Of a DNA stretch of 64,000 bases, positions 50,778 to 59,907 are shown one piece after another (position 1 is the stretch's first letter; each line of letters opens with the position of its first letter). Position numbers and translations under genes: made by a program. Below the pieces are notes generated by a model. It ran no database searches and had not been told where the DNA came from. It saw only the letters and a program-made list of their open reading frames with translations. This DNA is from Pseudoxanthomonas sp. GTDB lineage: Bacteria > Pseudomonadota > Gammaproteobacteria > Xanthomonadales > Xanthomonadaceae. The stretch is from assembly GCF_002863005.1 (NCBI RefSeq), contig NZ_PKDG01000018.1, positions 1 to 64,000 of the forward strand, given 5' to 3'.

Positions 50778-52454
50778 TCAGCGTCGTTCCACGTCCGGGT
50801 CGCGCACGCCCTGCCGGCGCAGCTCGAGCACCTCCGGCGTGATGGCGGCTATGCGGGCATCGACACGGGCGCGCGCGTAGAAATCCAGGTCGCTCTGCTT
50901 CTTGAGATTCTGGAGCTGGATCAGAGCCTGCTCGGGCCGACCGTTCAGGTAGGCCGCTTCGGCATACGCCTCGCCGGCGCGCGCGGTATCGCCGGCCAGC
51001 TCGTTGGCCCGGGCGAAATTCTGCTGGAACACCGGGTCGTCGCCCGCGCGCGCCATCAGGGGGCGGAGCACGGCCTGCGCCCGCTGGCCGGCGTCACGGC
51101 CCCCCTGTTCATTGAGCACCTTGGCGTACGTCAGCGCGACGGGCCGGTTCTGGGGATACCGCAGCATCAGGGCGTCGAAGCGCTGGTTCGCCGAGGCACG
51201 GTCTCCGGTACGCGATTCCGCTTCACCCAGCGCCAGCGCGACCCACAGGTTGTCGGCATGCTCATCGGCCAGCCGTTTGAGCTCCGTCAGCGCCAGACGG
51301 GTATCGCCGCCCTGCAGATGGGCCACGGCAAGCCCATACCGTTCCGGCCCGGTCAGCGGCTTGCCGGCCTGGCGCCGCAGGGTCTCGTATTCGCGGACCG
51401 CGGCAGACGGCGTACTGGCGCTGAGCGCGCGCAGGCGTTCGCGGGCCCAGTCGAACTGGCCGGTATCGCCCTGCCGGAAGGCCTGTGAGGGCAGGGTCAC
51501 CGGGATCGGCAGCAGCGGATTGTCGCTGCGGGTTTCCGCCAGGGTCACCGCGTTGCGGTCGAAGCGCTCCACCCGCTCCCCGCCCGGCACGCTGGTCACC
51601 GCCGTCACCTGGTTGCCGCGCAACTGGTCCGCACGCTGGCGGGCCTCGCTGATGCGGGTCGTGGTGACCGGGTGGGTCTGCAGATAATCCGGCACCGATT
51701 CGCGACCGCTCCCGCGAGCGACCCGGGTGGCCTGCTGCAGTTTGGCGAAGAAGCCGGCCATCGCATCGATGTCGTAGCCGGCGCGCGACAGCGTGCGGAT
51801 GCCGACCCGGTCGGCTTCCGACTCGTTGGAGCGCGTGTAGTCGATCTGGCGCTGTTGCATCAGGCCCATCGCCGAGGCGATGGCCGCCTGCGACGCATCC
51901 CCGCTGGAACTGCCGCCGGCCGCCTGCGCCAGCACGATGGCGCCCAGCATGCCCAGCAGGATCGGGACCTGGTCGCGCTGGGCCCGCTCGACGCCGCGCA
52001 GCACATGCTGCTGGGTGACGTGGGCGATCTCGTGCGAGAGCACCGCCGCCACCTCGTCTTCGCGGTCGGCGGTCAGCACCAAGCCCGCGTTCATGCCGAT
52101 GTAGCCGCCGAGCGTGGCGAAGGCGTTGATCTGCCGGTCGCGCATCATGAAGAACGTGTAGGACTGCTGCGGGTTGTCGCTGTCCGCACCCAGTCGCCCG
52201 CCCACGCCCTGCAGCCAGTCGGTGACCAGCGGGTCTTCCAGCAGGTAACCGTAGTTGCGCAGCTCGCGCAGCATCATGCCGCCGTACTGGGCCTGCCGGG
52301 CGGGCGTGAGCAACTCGCCCGCCGAGGACCCGATGTCCGGCAAACGGCTTTCCTGCGAGGCGGCCAGGGGCGCGGCGACGATCAGGGTCAGGGCGGTGGC
52401 AAGCAGCAAGGGACGCAAACGGGAAGCTCCGTGGCGGATAATGGGCGTCTTCAT
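50778..52454 (-). CDS. bepA: BepA-like periplasmic M48 metalloprotease with TPR repeats
   Basis: 558 residues. A signal peptide (cleavage near residue 33) puts it in the periplasm. The zinc motif HEIAH is at 141-145, with a third ligand in NESEAD. The C-terminal half is a series of TPR-like helices ending near residue 545. This is the layout of BepA/YfgC, which helps assemble or degrade outer-membrane proteins. Start is the ATG at 52454; the frame is longer but the leader only fits here. Confidence 0.9.
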   Translation of the reverse strand: MKTPIIRHGASRLRPLLLATALTLIVAAPLAASQESRLPDIGSSAGELLTPARQAQYGGMMLRELRNYGYLLEDPLVTDWLQGVGGRLGADSDNPQQSYTFFMMRDRQINAFATLGGYIGMNAGLVLTADREDEVAAVLSHEIAHVTQQHVLRGVERAQRDQVPILLGMLGAIVLAQAAGGSSSGDASQAAIASAMGLMQQRQIDYTRSNESEADRVGIRTLSRAGYDIDAMAGFFAKLQQATRVARGSGRESVPDYLQTHPVTTTRISEARQRADQLRGNQVTAVTSVPGGERVERFDRNAVTLAETRSDNPLLPIPVTLPSQAFRQGDTGQFDWARERLRALSASTPSAAVREYETLRRQAGKPLTGPERYGLAVAHLQGGDTRLALTELKRLADEHADNLWVALALGEAESRTGDRASANQRFDALMLRYPQNRPVALTYAKVLNEQGGRDAGQRAQAVLRPLMARAGDDPVFQQNFARANELAGDTARAGEAYAEAAYLNGRPEQALIQLQNLKKQSDLDFYARARVDARIAAITPEVLELRRQGVRDPDVERR

Positions 52455-52606
52455 CAGGATGACCGTTCGTCGATCCGGGCGAGTGAATACGTGGTTAACC
52501 GGGCCCGTACCGGGTCGCACTGTTCCACTTCGTTCACTGGAAGACGGCGCGCACTGCCCTATATCGACGGGACTACCCGTCGCCAATTCCGTTCCGGAGA
52601 CCTGCC

Positions 52607-52897
52607 TTGAGCAACACGCCCCACGCCGCCAGCGCCCCCGAGATCACGCTCTACAGCACGGCCATCTGCCCGTATTGCGTCGCCGCCAAGAACTTCCTCA
52701 AGAGCAAGGGCCAGACCTGGACGGAAGTGCGCATCGACCTGGATCCGGCCGAGCGCGAGAAGATGGTCGCCAAGGCCAGGCGCACCAGCGTCCCCCAGAT
52801 ATTCATCGGCGACGTCCACGTGGGCGGCTACGACGACATGATCGCGCTGCATCGCGCCGGACAGCTGGAGCCTTTGCTGGCCGGAGGTGCCGCATGA
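52607..52897 (+). CDS. Glutaredoxin (CPYC type)
   Basis: 96 residues. The dithiol site CPYC is at Cys21 and Cys24; TSVPQIFIG holds the cis-Pro and GGYDDM the glutathione site. It reduces protein and glutathione-mixed disulphides in the cytoplasm. The start is a TTG with GGAGA before it; no ATG lies near. Its stop overlaps the next gene by four bases. Confidence 0.86.
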   Translation: MSNTPHAASAPEITLYSTAICPYCVAAKNFLKSKGQTWTEVRIDLDPAEREKMVAKARRTSVPQIFIGDVHVGGYDDMIALHRAGQLEPLLAGGAA

Positions 52898-53289
52898 GCG
52901 CCCCCGACGACAGCCAGGACCGGGTGAAGGCGTTCACCGAATTCCGGCAGCGCATGAACAAGCGCATCCTGGACGAACCGAACCAGGTCGTGCGCCGCTT
53001 CTTCGCCCTGGACACGCAGACCTACCAGGCAGGCGCGCTGGACGTGAAGACCAAGGAGTTGCTCGGTCTGGTCGCCTCGATGGTCCTGCGCTGTGACGAC
53101 TGCATCAGCTATCACGTCGCCCAGTGCAAGGAGGCCGGCGTGACCCGCGAGGAGTTCTTCGAAACCTTCTCGGTGGGCCTGGTCGTCGGCGGGTCGATCG
53201 TCATCCCGCACCTGCGTCGCGCGGTGGATTTCCTGGACCAGCTGGAAGGCGGGCAGGCGGATACGCCGCCGGCGCACGACCACGGCTGA
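52894..53289 (+). CDS. Carboxymuconolactone decarboxylase / AhpD-like protein
   Basis: 131 residues, all-helical. The AhpD-type redox signature is present: Cys67-Asp-Asp-Cys70, then His74. This points to a disulphide-handling or peroxidase-partner role rather than decarboxylation. The ATG overlaps the glutaredoxin stop, so the two proteins are made together; a shared thiol-redox function is likely. Confidence 0.82.
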   Translation: MSAPDDSQDRVKAFTEFRQRMNKRILDEPNQVVRRFFALDTQTYQAGALDVKTKELLGLVASMVLRCDDCISYHVAQCKEAGVTREEFFETFSVGLVVGGSIVIPHLRRAVDFLDQLEGGQADTPPAHDHG

Positions 53290-53491
53290 CGTTCCGCTTT
53301 TCCGCGAGGAAAGCCCGCGACGCGGAGAGGCGGCGCCCTGCCTCCCGTCCGCGCCTGGCGCGGACGGGGGCTCAGACCATGGTCGATTAGGGGACTTGCC
53401 GGCCGTTCGGGCATAATTGGCGGACAAATCTTCCTTTTCGCGCGCGTCGTGGCCTTGTCCGGTGCGTGCCCCTGTTCGGAAACCCCACTCA

Positions 53492-54499
53492 ATGACCCAG
53501 ACGATTACGGTCATCCGCGGCGATGGCATCGGCCCGGAGATCATGGACGCCACCCTTTACGTGCTCGACGCCCTCAAAGTCGGCCTGGCCTACGAGGAAG
53601 CCGATGCCGGCCTGGTGGCGCTGGAAAAGCACGGCGACCTGCTGCCGCAGGCCACGCTGGACTCCATCCGCAAGAACGGCGTGGCGCTGAAGAGTCCGCT
53701 GACCACGCCGGTGGGCGAGGGTTTCAGCTCGATCAACGTGGCCCTGCGCCGCCACTTCGACCTGTACGCCAACGTGCGTCCGGCGAAGTCGTTCCCGAAC
53801 ACCAAGTCGCGCTTCCCGTCGGGCGTGGACCTGATCACCGTGCGCGAGAACACCGAAGGCGCGTACATCGGTGAGGGCCAGTCGATTTCCGAAGACGGCG
53901 AGACCGCGCTGCTGACGCAGAAGATCACCCGCAAGGGCTCCGACCGCATCGTGCGCTACGCCTACGACCTGGCCCGCAAGACCGGCCGCAAGAAGGTCAC
54001 GATCGTCCACAAGGCCAACATCCTGAAGACGACCTCGGGCCTGTTCCTGAAGGTCGCGCGCGAAGTGGCCGCGCAGTACCCCGACATCCAGACCAACGAG
54101 ATGATCGTGGACAACACCTGCATGCAGCTGGTGATGCGTCCGGAGCAGTTCGACATCATCGTCACCACCAACCTGTTCGGCGACATCATCTCCGACCTGT
54201 GCGCCGGCCTCGTCGGCGGCCTGGGCCTGGCCCCCGGCGCCAACATCGGCGTGGACGCGGCGATCTTCGAAGCCGTGCACGGCTCGGCCCCGGACATCGC
54301 CGGCAAGGGCGTCGCCAATCCGTGCGCGCTGCTGCTGGGCGCGGCCCAGATGCTCGACCACCTGGGCCAGCCGGAGAAGGCCGAGCGCCTGCGCGCGGCC
54401 ATCATCGCCACGCTGGACGCCAAGGATTCGCTGACCCCGGATCTGGGCGGCGAGGGCACCACGATGTCGTTCGCGAAGGCGATCGCCAGCCGCGTGTAA
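53492..54499 (+). CDS. icd: Isocitrate dehydrogenase, NAD-type (isopropylmalate dehydrogenase-like)
   Basis: 335 residues of the beta-decarboxylating dehydrogenase family; shorter than the NADP enzyme of E. coli. TVIRGDGIGPEIMDATL, TVRENTEGAYIGEGQ, KANILKTTSGLFL and NLFGDIISDLCAGLVGGLGL are visible. Short enzymes of this kind in Xanthomonas are NAD-dependent isocitrate dehydrogenases. Homoisocitrate or isopropylmalate use cannot be fully excluded. The start at 53492 is chosen by homology; a longer frame exists. Confidence 0.88.
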   Translation: MTQTITVIRGDGIGPEIMDATLYVLDALKVGLAYEEADAGLVALEKHGDLLPQATLDSIRKNGVALKSPLTTPVGEGFSSINVALRRHFDLYANVRPAKSFPNTKSRFPSGVDLITVRENTEGAYIGEGQSISEDGETALLTQKITRKGSDRIVRYAYDLARKTGRKKVTIVHKANILKTTSGLFLKVAREVAAQYPDIQTNEMIVDNTCMQLVMRPEQFDIIVTTNLFGDIISDLCAGLVGGLGLAPGANIGVDAAIFEAVHGSAPDIAGKGVANPCALLLGAAQMLDHLGQPEKAERLRAAIIATLDAKDSLTPDLGGEGTTMSFAKAIASRV

Positions 54500-54524
54500 G
54501 CACAGCCACATCGCGGCAAGCACG

Positions 54525-54550
54525 AACGGGACGCTCAGCGTCCCGTTTTT
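54525..54550 (+). terminator. Rho-independent terminator after the isocitrate dehydrogenase gene
   Basis: CGGGACGC (54527-54534) pairs with GCGTCCCG (54538-54545), three-base loop, then TTTTT. A textbook terminator. Confidence 0.9.
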
Positions 54551-54631
54551 GTTGGGCCCTGTCTCATCCATGGGGTTGGACGATAGGCTGGCGGCACGCA
54601 CAATCCGCGGCCCCACGCAGAAGGCCCTGCC

Positions 54632-55945
54632 ATGTCCGTCCGTCCCAGCGCGCTCGCGCTGACCCCGTTGCTTTTGTTCCTGGCGCTGTTCTTCGGTGCC
54701 GGGCTGTATTACACGGCGCAGGGCGAGGCGATGGGGTTCTACCAGCTGCGCGCGCCGGTGGCGATCCTGCCGGCGCTGGCGTTGGGCGTCTGGCTGGCGC
54801 GCCGGCGCGGCCTGCCTGCGCAGCAGACCCTGCTGCAGGGCATGGGCGACAGCAACGTCATGCTGATGTGCCTGATCTTCCTGCTGGCGGGCGCATTCGC
54901 GACCGTGTCCAAGGCTATCGGTGCGGTCGATGCGGTCGTCGCGCTGGGATTGGGCGCGCTACCGGCCAGCCTGATCCTGCCCGGCCTGTTCCTCGTGGCG
55001 GCCTTCGTGTCGCTGTCCATCGGCACGTCGATGGGCACCGTGGCGGCGGTCGTGCCCATCGCGCTGGGCGTGGCGGATGCGGCGGGACTGGACCGGGTGC
55101 TGGTCGTCAGCGCGGTGCTGGGGGGCGCCATGTTCGGCGACAACCTGTCGATCATTTCGGACACCACCATCGCGGCGACCCGCAGCCAGGGGGCCGAGAT
55201 GCGCGACAAGTTCCGCGAGAACTTCAAGATCGCGCTGCCTGCCGCCATTGCCACGATCGTCTTGTTGGGTTCGCTGGGCGACGCAGCCCAGGTGGAAGCG
55301 CCGGACGCCGCGTCGCCGTGGTTGGTACTGCCCTACGTGCTGGTGCTCGGCCTGGCGCTGGCGGGCCTGGACGTGGTGCTGGTGCTCGGCATCGGCTTGG
55401 TGGCATCGGGCGTGTTCGGCTTCGTGCTGGCCGAAGACTACGACGTGGTCTCCTTCGCCGGCGACATCTACCTGGGTTTCGAGAGCATGGTGGAGATCAC
55501 CCTGCTGTCGATCCTCATCGGCGGCCTGGCTGCGCTGATCAAGGTCACGGGCGGCCTGGACTGGCTGGCGCAGGTCATCGCGAAGTTTGCGCGCGGCCAT
55601 ACGGGACGCAGGTCGGGTGAGATCAGTATTGCCGCATTGGCGGCAGGCTCCGATGCGCTGACGGCAAACAACACGGTCGCGATCCTGGTCACCGGCAGCC
55701 TGGCGAAGGACATCGCTCAGCGCCATGGCATCAGTCCGCGGCGCGCGGCCAGCGTGCTCGACATCTTCGCGTGCGTGATCCAGGGCGTGCTGCCGTATGG
55801 CGCGCAGATCCTGCTGGCGGCATCACTGGCCGCCGTGTCGCCGCTGGCGCTGGCTGGCAGCGTGTACTACTGCTGGCTGCTTGCAGCATCGGCATTGGCT
55901 TTCATCCTTTGGCCCTCGCGCCGCGCGGCACGCGCCACCGAATGA
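54632..55945 (+). CDS. nhaC: NhaC-type Na+/H+ antiporter
   Basis: 437 residues with about 11 hydrophobic segments. Conserved NhaC parts are visible: SIGTSMGTVAAVVPIALGVA, GGAMFGDNLSIISDTTIAAT and GSDALTANNTVAILVTG. It probably exchanges Na+ for H+, though family members also move other small solutes. It starts at the ATG at 54632, 133 bases after the previous stop, and faces a minus-strand gene. Confidence 0.83.
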   Translation: MSVRPSALALTPLLLFLALFFGAGLYYTAQGEAMGFYQLRAPVAILPALALGVWLARRRGLPAQQTLLQGMGDSNVMLMCLIFLLAGAFATVSKAIGAVDAVVALGLGALPASLILPGLFLVAAFVSLSIGTSMGTVAAVVPIALGVADAAGLDRVLVVSAVLGGAMFGDNLSIISDTTIAATRSQGAEMRDKFRENFKIALPAAIATIVLLGSLGDAAQVEAPDAASPWLVLPYVLVLGLALAGLDVVLVLGIGLVASGVFGFVLAEDYDVVSFAGDIYLGFESMVEITLLSILIGGLAALIKVTGGLDWLAQVIAKFARGHTGRRSGEISIAALAAGSDALTANNTVAILVTGSLAKDIAQRHGISPRRAASVLDIFACVIQGVLPYGAQILLAASLAAVSPLALAGSVYYCWLLAASALAFILWPSRRAARATE

Positions 55946-55947
55946 AA

Positions 55948-55969
55948 ACGGGGCGCTTGCGCGCCCCGT
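55948..55969 (-). terminator. Terminator between convergent nhaC and yccA-like genes
   Basis: ACGGGGCGC (55948-55956) pairs with GCGCCCCGT (55961-55969), four-base loop. On the minus strand the stem is followed by TTTTCATT, so it ends the YccA-like gene well; on the plus strand there is only CCGGTTT. Confidence 0.75.
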
Positions 55970-55995
55970 CCGGTTTCCGCTCTGGCCATCGAGGC

Positions 55996-56757
55996 TCAGT
56001 CGCGCGCCTGCAGCTTCGACAGCAGGCGCAGCAGTTCCAGGTACAGCCAGACCAGCGTGACCATCAGGCCGAAGGCGCCGTACCACTCCATGTACTTCGG
56101 TGCCCCCTGCTCGACGCCGCTTTCTATGAAATCGAAATCCAGCACCAGGTTCAGCGAGGCGATGACCACGACGAACAGGCTGAAGCCGATGCCGACCAGG
56201 CCGGACTCATGGATCAGCGGGATCTTGATGCCGAAGAATCCCAGCGCGATGCTCGCCAGGTAGACCAGGGCGATGCCGCCGGTCGCGGCCACCACGCCCA
56301 GCTTGAAGTTTTCGGTGGCCTTGATCAGGCCGCTGCGGTAGGCGAACAGCAGCGCGAACAGGATGCCGAACGTCAGCATCACCGCCTGCATCACGATGCC
56401 GCCGAACTGCGCGTTATAGACCGCGGAGATCGCACCCAGGAAGAACCCTTCGACCAGCGCGTACAGCGGCGCGGTGACGGGCGCCCAGGTCTTCTTGAAG
56501 ACGGTGATCAGCGCCAGCACCAGGCCGCCGATGGCGCCGCCCCACATGTACACCGCGAAACCGGGGGCGGGCAGGCCGTCCGTACCGAGCGCCTGGTTCC
56601 AGGAGAACGCCGCCGTCAGCACGGTCAGCAACAGCAGGATGCCCGTCTTGTTGATAGTGCCGTTGAGCGTCATCGCCTCGCCGTCGCGCGAGACGACCGC
56701 ACCACTGCCGAGATCGAGGAAGGTGGATTCCTTCAAAGCCGGATTGCCGCTGCGCAT
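55996..56757 (-). CDS. Bax inhibitor-1 / YccA family membrane protein
   Basis: 253 residues with seven predicted transmembrane segments. The Asp pair typical of BI-1 calcium-leak channels lies near the C-terminus in NLVLDFDFIE. In E. coli YccA binds FtsH. The longer frame runs into the tRNA region, so the ATG at 56757 is the sensible start. Role here is inferred. Confidence 0.88.
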   Translation of the reverse strand: MRSGNPALKESTFLDLGSGAVVSRDGEAMTLNGTINKTGILLLLTVLTAAFSWNQALGTDGLPAPGFAVYMWGGAIGGLVLALITVFKKTWAPVTAPLYALVEGFFLGAISAVYNAQFGGIVMQAVMLTFGILFALLFAYRSGLIKATENFKLGVVAATGGIALVYLASIALGFFGIKIPLIHESGLVGIGFSLFVVVIASLNLVLDFDFIESGVEQGAPKYMEWYGAFGLMVTLVWLYLELLRLLSKLQARD

Positions 56758-56835
56758 CGTCGTTCCCTCTATGGTTGCCGGACATCTGTCCCCAGCGGCC
56801 GAGCATATCGCAAGCGGAAGACCTTCAGGTTTCGT

Positions 56836-56864
56836 TTGACAGCAAGGCCACAGGTTCCGACAAT
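56836..56864 (+). promoter_or_regulatory. Sigma-70 promoter for the tRNA-Pro operon
   Basis: TTGACA at 56836-56841 is a perfect -35, followed after 17 bases by GACAAT at 56859-56864. The start would be near 56871, 37 bases before tRNA-Pro. Confidence 0.75.
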
Positions 56865-56907
56865 ACGCGACCTCGTTGGCGTCCAGGCGCCATGCCGGGA
56901 CCCTCGT

Positions 56908-56984
56908 CGGGGTATAGCGCAGTCTGGTAGCGCATCTGCTTTGGGAGCAGAGGGTCGGGGGTTCGAATCCCTCTACCCCGACCA
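56908..56984 (+). tRNA. tRNA-Pro (TGG)
   Basis: 77 bases including the encoded CCA. The acceptor stem CGGGGTA/TACCCCG, the T arm GGGGGTTCGAATCCC and an anticodon loop TTTGGGA give anticodon TGG at 56942-56944. Confidence 0.97.
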
Positions 56985-57041
56985 GCCCGACGCGGTGTCG
57001 TTGTGTTCCGGCAGGGTGAGGGATGCGACAATCCGGACAGA

Positions 57042-57118
57042 GCGCCCGTAGCTCAACCGGATAGAGCACCGGCCTTCTAAGCCGGCGGTTACAGGTTCGA
57101 GTCCTGTCGGGCGCGCCA
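57042..57118 (+). tRNA. tRNA-Arg (TCT)
   Basis: 77 bases including CCA. Acceptor GCGCCCG/CGGGCGC; anticodon stem CCGGC/GCCGG with loop CTTCTAA, anticodon TCT at 57076-57078. Confidence 0.97.
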
Positions 57119-57153
57119 TGGCGGTGCGAACCGTCAGGGTGCAGGTTTCAGTG

Positions 57154-57230
57154 GTGGCTGTAGCTCAGCTGGTTAGAGTACTGGATTGTGATTCCAGATG
57201 TCGGGGGTTCGAGTCCCCTCAGCCACCCCA
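57154..57230 (+). tRNA. tRNA-His (GTG)
   Basis: 77 bases including CCA. Acceptor GTGGCTG/CAGCCAC; loop TTGTGAT, anticodon GTG. A G precedes the first base, at 57153, as the extra G-1 expected of tRNA-His, opposite the C73 discriminator. Confidence 0.96.
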
Positions 57231-57259
57231 CTGATTGCAGGACGTCCGCGTCGCGGGGG

Positions 57260-57288
57260 TTCACAGAAAAAAACGATGCGGTTACACT
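57260..57288 (+). promoter_or_regulatory. Sigma-70 promoter for tRNA-Lys
   Basis: TTCACA at 57260-57265, spacer of 17, TACACT at 57283-57288. It would start the transcript about ten bases before the tRNA at 57306. Confidence 0.65.
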
Positions 57289-57305
57289 ACGCGTCTGATG
57301 TTTCG

Positions 57306-57381
57306 GGGCCGTTAGCTCAGTTGGTAGAGCAGTTGACTCTTAATCAATAGGTCCAAGGTTCGAATCCTTGACGGCCCACCA
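57306..57381 (+). tRNA. tRNA-Lys (CTT)
   Basis: 76 bases including CCA. Acceptor GGGCCGT/ACGGCCC; anticodon stem TTGA with loop CTCTTAA, anticodon CTT at 57339-57341. This is the rarer Lys anticodon reading AAG. Confidence 0.97.
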
Positions 57382-57388
57382 AACCCGA

Positions 57389-57417
57389 AACGCCCGGCCG
57401 CAAGCCGGGCGTTTTTT
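57389..57417 (+). terminator. Rho-independent terminator after tRNA-Lys
   Basis: CGCCCGGC (57391-57398) pairs with GCCGGGCG (57404-57411), followed by TTTTTT. It separates Pro-Arg-His-Lys from tRNA-Leu. Confidence 0.9.
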
Positions 57418-57462
57418 TATTGCCGGTCGCGCCATGCCGGCCGCTACAATGCGACGCGTACT

Positions 57463-57548
57463 GCGAAAGTGGCGGAATTGGTAGACGCACTGGATTTAGG
57501 TTCCAGCGGGTAACCCCCGTGAGGGTTCGAGTCCCTCCTTTCGCACCA
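57463..57548 (+). tRNA. tRNA-Leu (TAG)
   Basis: 86 bases including CCA. Acceptor GCGAAAG/CTTTCGC, a long variable arm (GGGTAACCCCC), and loop TTTAGGT with anticodon TAG at 57497-57499. A TACAAT -10 lies at 57445-57450 with a weak -35 (TTGCCG at 57420). Confidence 0.97.
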
Positions 57549-57786
57549 CGCTCCATCCGTTGAAGGCAGGGCGACCCGACGGCCGGTCCCCCGAGCCTTC
57601 TTCCGACCTCCCGGGTGCGCGCCCGGGTTGCGTCTCCTGCCGCGCGGCGCCCGTCACCGCTGGCAGCCTGTCCCGGAATCGGCGAAACTAGCAAGTTCCG
57701 CCGGGAAGGGCTTCGTGCCCTGGGCCCAGGCGTCCCGGATTATCAACATCGCCCCGGCTTAGTCGTGGCTGCAGGAGTCAGTGAGT

Positions 57787-59079
57787 ATGCAAGTTTCGGT
57801 CGAATCGGTCGGCAACCTCGAGCGCCGCATGAGCTTCAGCCTGCCGGCGGAGCGCCTGGACACCCATATCGGTGGCCGCCTGCGCGAGCTGTCGCGCACG
57901 GCGCGCATCAAGGGTTTCCGCCCAGGCAAGGTGCCGGCCAAGGTCATCGAGCAGCGTTACGGCGACCAGGTGCGTGCAGAAGCCCTCGACGGTCTGCTGC
58001 GCGAGACCTTCAACAATGCCGTGCGCGAGCAGGACCTGCAGCTCGCCGGCAACCCGCGCATCGAAAAGCAGGGGGACGGTGAGCTGGATTTCGTCGCCAC
58101 GTTCGAAGTGGTGCCGGAGTTCGGCGACATCGACGTCACCACCCTCAAGGTCGTGCGCAATACGGCCGAAGTGACCGATGCCGACATCGACCAGATGGTG
58201 GACAACCTGCGCATGCAGCGTCGCACCTTCCAGGCCGTAGAGCGCGGCGCGAAAGAGGGCGACCGCGTGGCACTGGAAACTTGGTCCCAGGCAGGCGACG
58301 AGCGCATGCCGGCGGAAGGCGCTGAAAAGGGCGCCACCCTGATCGGTTCGGGCGTGATGTTCGGCGAGATCGAGCAGGCGCTGGTGGGACTCACGAAGGG
58401 TGAGGAAAAGACCGTGTCCGTGACGTTCCCGGCCGACTGGCGCGTGCCGCAGCTGGCCGGCCGTCAGGTCGATGTGCACGTCAAGGTCACCGACGTGGCC
58501 GAGTCGGTGCTGCCTGAAGTCGACCGCGAGTTCATCCGCAGCTTCGGCGTGAAGGGTGGGGACGTGGAGCAGTTCCGCGCCGACATCCGCAGCAACCTGG
58601 AGCGCGAGCTGAAGGGCGCCCTGATGACCCGCCTGCGTCGCGAGGTCGGCGAGCAGCTGATCGCCGCCTATTCGCACGTCGAGATGCCGCCGCGCCTGGT
58701 CGAGAACGAAGCGCGCGTGATGGTCCAGCAGGCCGCCGAGCAGGCGCGCCGCCAGGGCCAGCAGGTGCAGATTCCCGAGAATGCCCATGAGGGCTTCACG
58801 GACGCCGCCCGCAAGCGCGTCCTGGTCGGCCTGCTGGTGGGCGAGGTGGCACGCCGCAACCAGCTGCGCCTGGATCCGAAGCGCCTGAACGAAACGCTGC
58901 GCCTGATCGCCTCGACCTACGAGGAGCCGGAGCAGGTCATTGAGTTGTACCGCAACGATCCCCAACTGATGAACAGTCTGCAGGGTCGTGTGATGGAAGA
59001 GCAGGTGATCGACTGGATCGCCGAGCGCGCCCAGCACACCGAGCAGGCGCTTTCCTTCCAGGAAGCCATCCGCAACTGA
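57787..59079 (+). CDS. tig: Trigger factor
   Basis: 430 residues. The ribosome-binding [17 protein letters not shown] is near residues 43-59; the PPIase domain lies about 155-240 and the C-terminal helical arms follow. It folds new proteins at the ribosome exit. AGGAG at 57773-57777 gives a good spacing to the ATG at 57787; a GTG six bases upstream is too close. tig, clpP, clpX and lon form the usual quality-control block. Confidence 0.96.
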   Translation: MQVSVESVGNLERRMSFSLPAERLDTHIGGRLRELSRTARIKGFRPGKVPAKVIEQRYGDQVRAEALDGLLRETFNNAVREQDLQLAGNPRIEKQGDGELDFVATFEVVPEFGDIDVTTLKVVRNTAEVTDADIDQMVDNLRMQRRTFQAVERGAKEGDRVALETWSQAGDERMPAEGAEKGATLIGSGVMFGEIEQALVGLTKGEEKTVSVTFPADWRVPQLAGRQVDVHVKVTDVAESVLPEVDREFIRSFGVKGGDVEQFRADIRSNLERELKGALMTRLRREVGEQLIAAYSHVEMPPRLVENEARVMVQQAAEQARRQGQQVQIPENAHEGFTDAARKRVLVGLLVGEVARRNQLRLDPKRLNETLRLIASTYEEPEQVIELYRNDPQLMNSLQGRVMEEQVIDWIAERAQHTEQALSFQEAIRN

Positions 59080-59101
59080 TCCGGGCGCCCGCCCGGCCAG
59101 G

Positions 59102-59127
59102 AGGTCCGGCTATCCTAGGCCGGACCT
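59102..59127 (+). terminator. Hairpin between tig and clpP
   Basis: AGGTCCGGC (59102-59110) pairs with GCCGGACCT (59119-59127), loop of eight. A short T-rich part follows, so it is a weak terminator or an attenuator. Confidence 0.55.
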
Positions 59128-59154
59128 TCCCTTGAACGACAGGCGCGAGAACCG

Positions 59155-59781
59155 ATGAGCATTCAAACCCAAGCCCTCAACCTGGTGCCGATGGTGGTCG
59201 AGCAGACCAGCCGCGGCGAGCGCGCCTACGACATCTATTCCCGCCTGCTCAAGGAGCGCGTGATTTTCCTGGTCGGCGGCGTGGACGACCACGTGGCGAA
59301 CGTCATCGTGGCGCAGATGCTGTTCCTCGAGGCCGAAAACCCCGAGAAGGACATCAGCCTGTACATCAATTCGCCCGGTGGCGTGGTCACGGCGGGCATG
59401 GCGATCTACGACACCATGCAGTACATCAAGCCCGACGTGAGCACCATCTGCGTGGGCCAGGCAGCCAGCATGGGCGCGCTGTTGCTGGCGGCCGGCGCGA
59501 AGGGCAAGCGTTATGCCCTGCCGAACTCCCGCGTGATGATCCACCAGCCGCTGGGCGGCTTCCAGGGCCAGGCGACGGATATCGACATCCACGCCCGTGA
59601 AATCCTGACGTTGCGCGCGAAGCTGAACGCCATCCTGTCCCATCACACGGGTCAGTCGCTGGAAACCATCGAGCGCGATACCGAGCGCGACAATTTCAAG
59701 AGCGCGGCGGATTCGCAGGCTTATGGCCTCGTCGACCAGGTGCTCGAGCGTCGCCCGGAAGATTCCATCCAGTCGGCCTGA
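59155..59781 (+). CDS. clpP: ATP-dependent Clp protease, proteolytic subunit
   Basis: 208 residues. Catalytic Ser105 (GQAASMGA) and His130 (VMIHQP) have the usual spacing, and the Asp lies in [18 protein letters not shown] begins the fold. The tetradecamer pairs with ClpX, whose gene follows. It starts at the ATG at 59155 after a hairpin. Confidence 0.97.
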   Translation: MSIQTQALNLVPMVVEQTSRGERAYDIYSRLLKERVIFLVGGVDDHVANVIVAQMLFLEAENPEKDISLYINSPGGVVTAGMAIYDTMQYIKPDVSTICVGQAASMGALLLAAGAKGKRYALPNSRVMIHQPLGGFQGQATDIDIHAREILTLRAKLNAILSHHTGQSLETIERDTERDNFKSAADSQAYGLVDQVLERRPEDSIQSA

Positions 59782-59820
59782 TCGACGAATTGCGGGTTTT
59801 CAGGCGTAAATACCCCTGTT

Positions 59821-59850
59821 CACGGTCCCGGCTGACAAGCCGGGACCGTG
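59821..59850 (+). terminator. Perfect 13-bp hairpin between clpP and clpX
   Basis: CACGGTCCCGGCT (59821-59833) pairs with AGCCGGGACCGTG (59838-59850), loop GACA. No clear T-run follows, only TGCTATTCTC. It may attenuate or mark an mRNA processing site, as the two genes are otherwise close. Confidence 0.6.
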
Positions 59851-59907
59851 TGCTATTCTCCGACCGCAAGCCCCTCCGGGCAGGTTGAGCGACCGAGTAA
59901 TACCAGC

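Noticed and set aside
57344-57694. An open frame crossing the tRNA-Leu gene
   Set aside because: It reads through tRNA structure and gives the WNLNPVRLPIPPLS peptide typical of tRNA shadows, not a protein.
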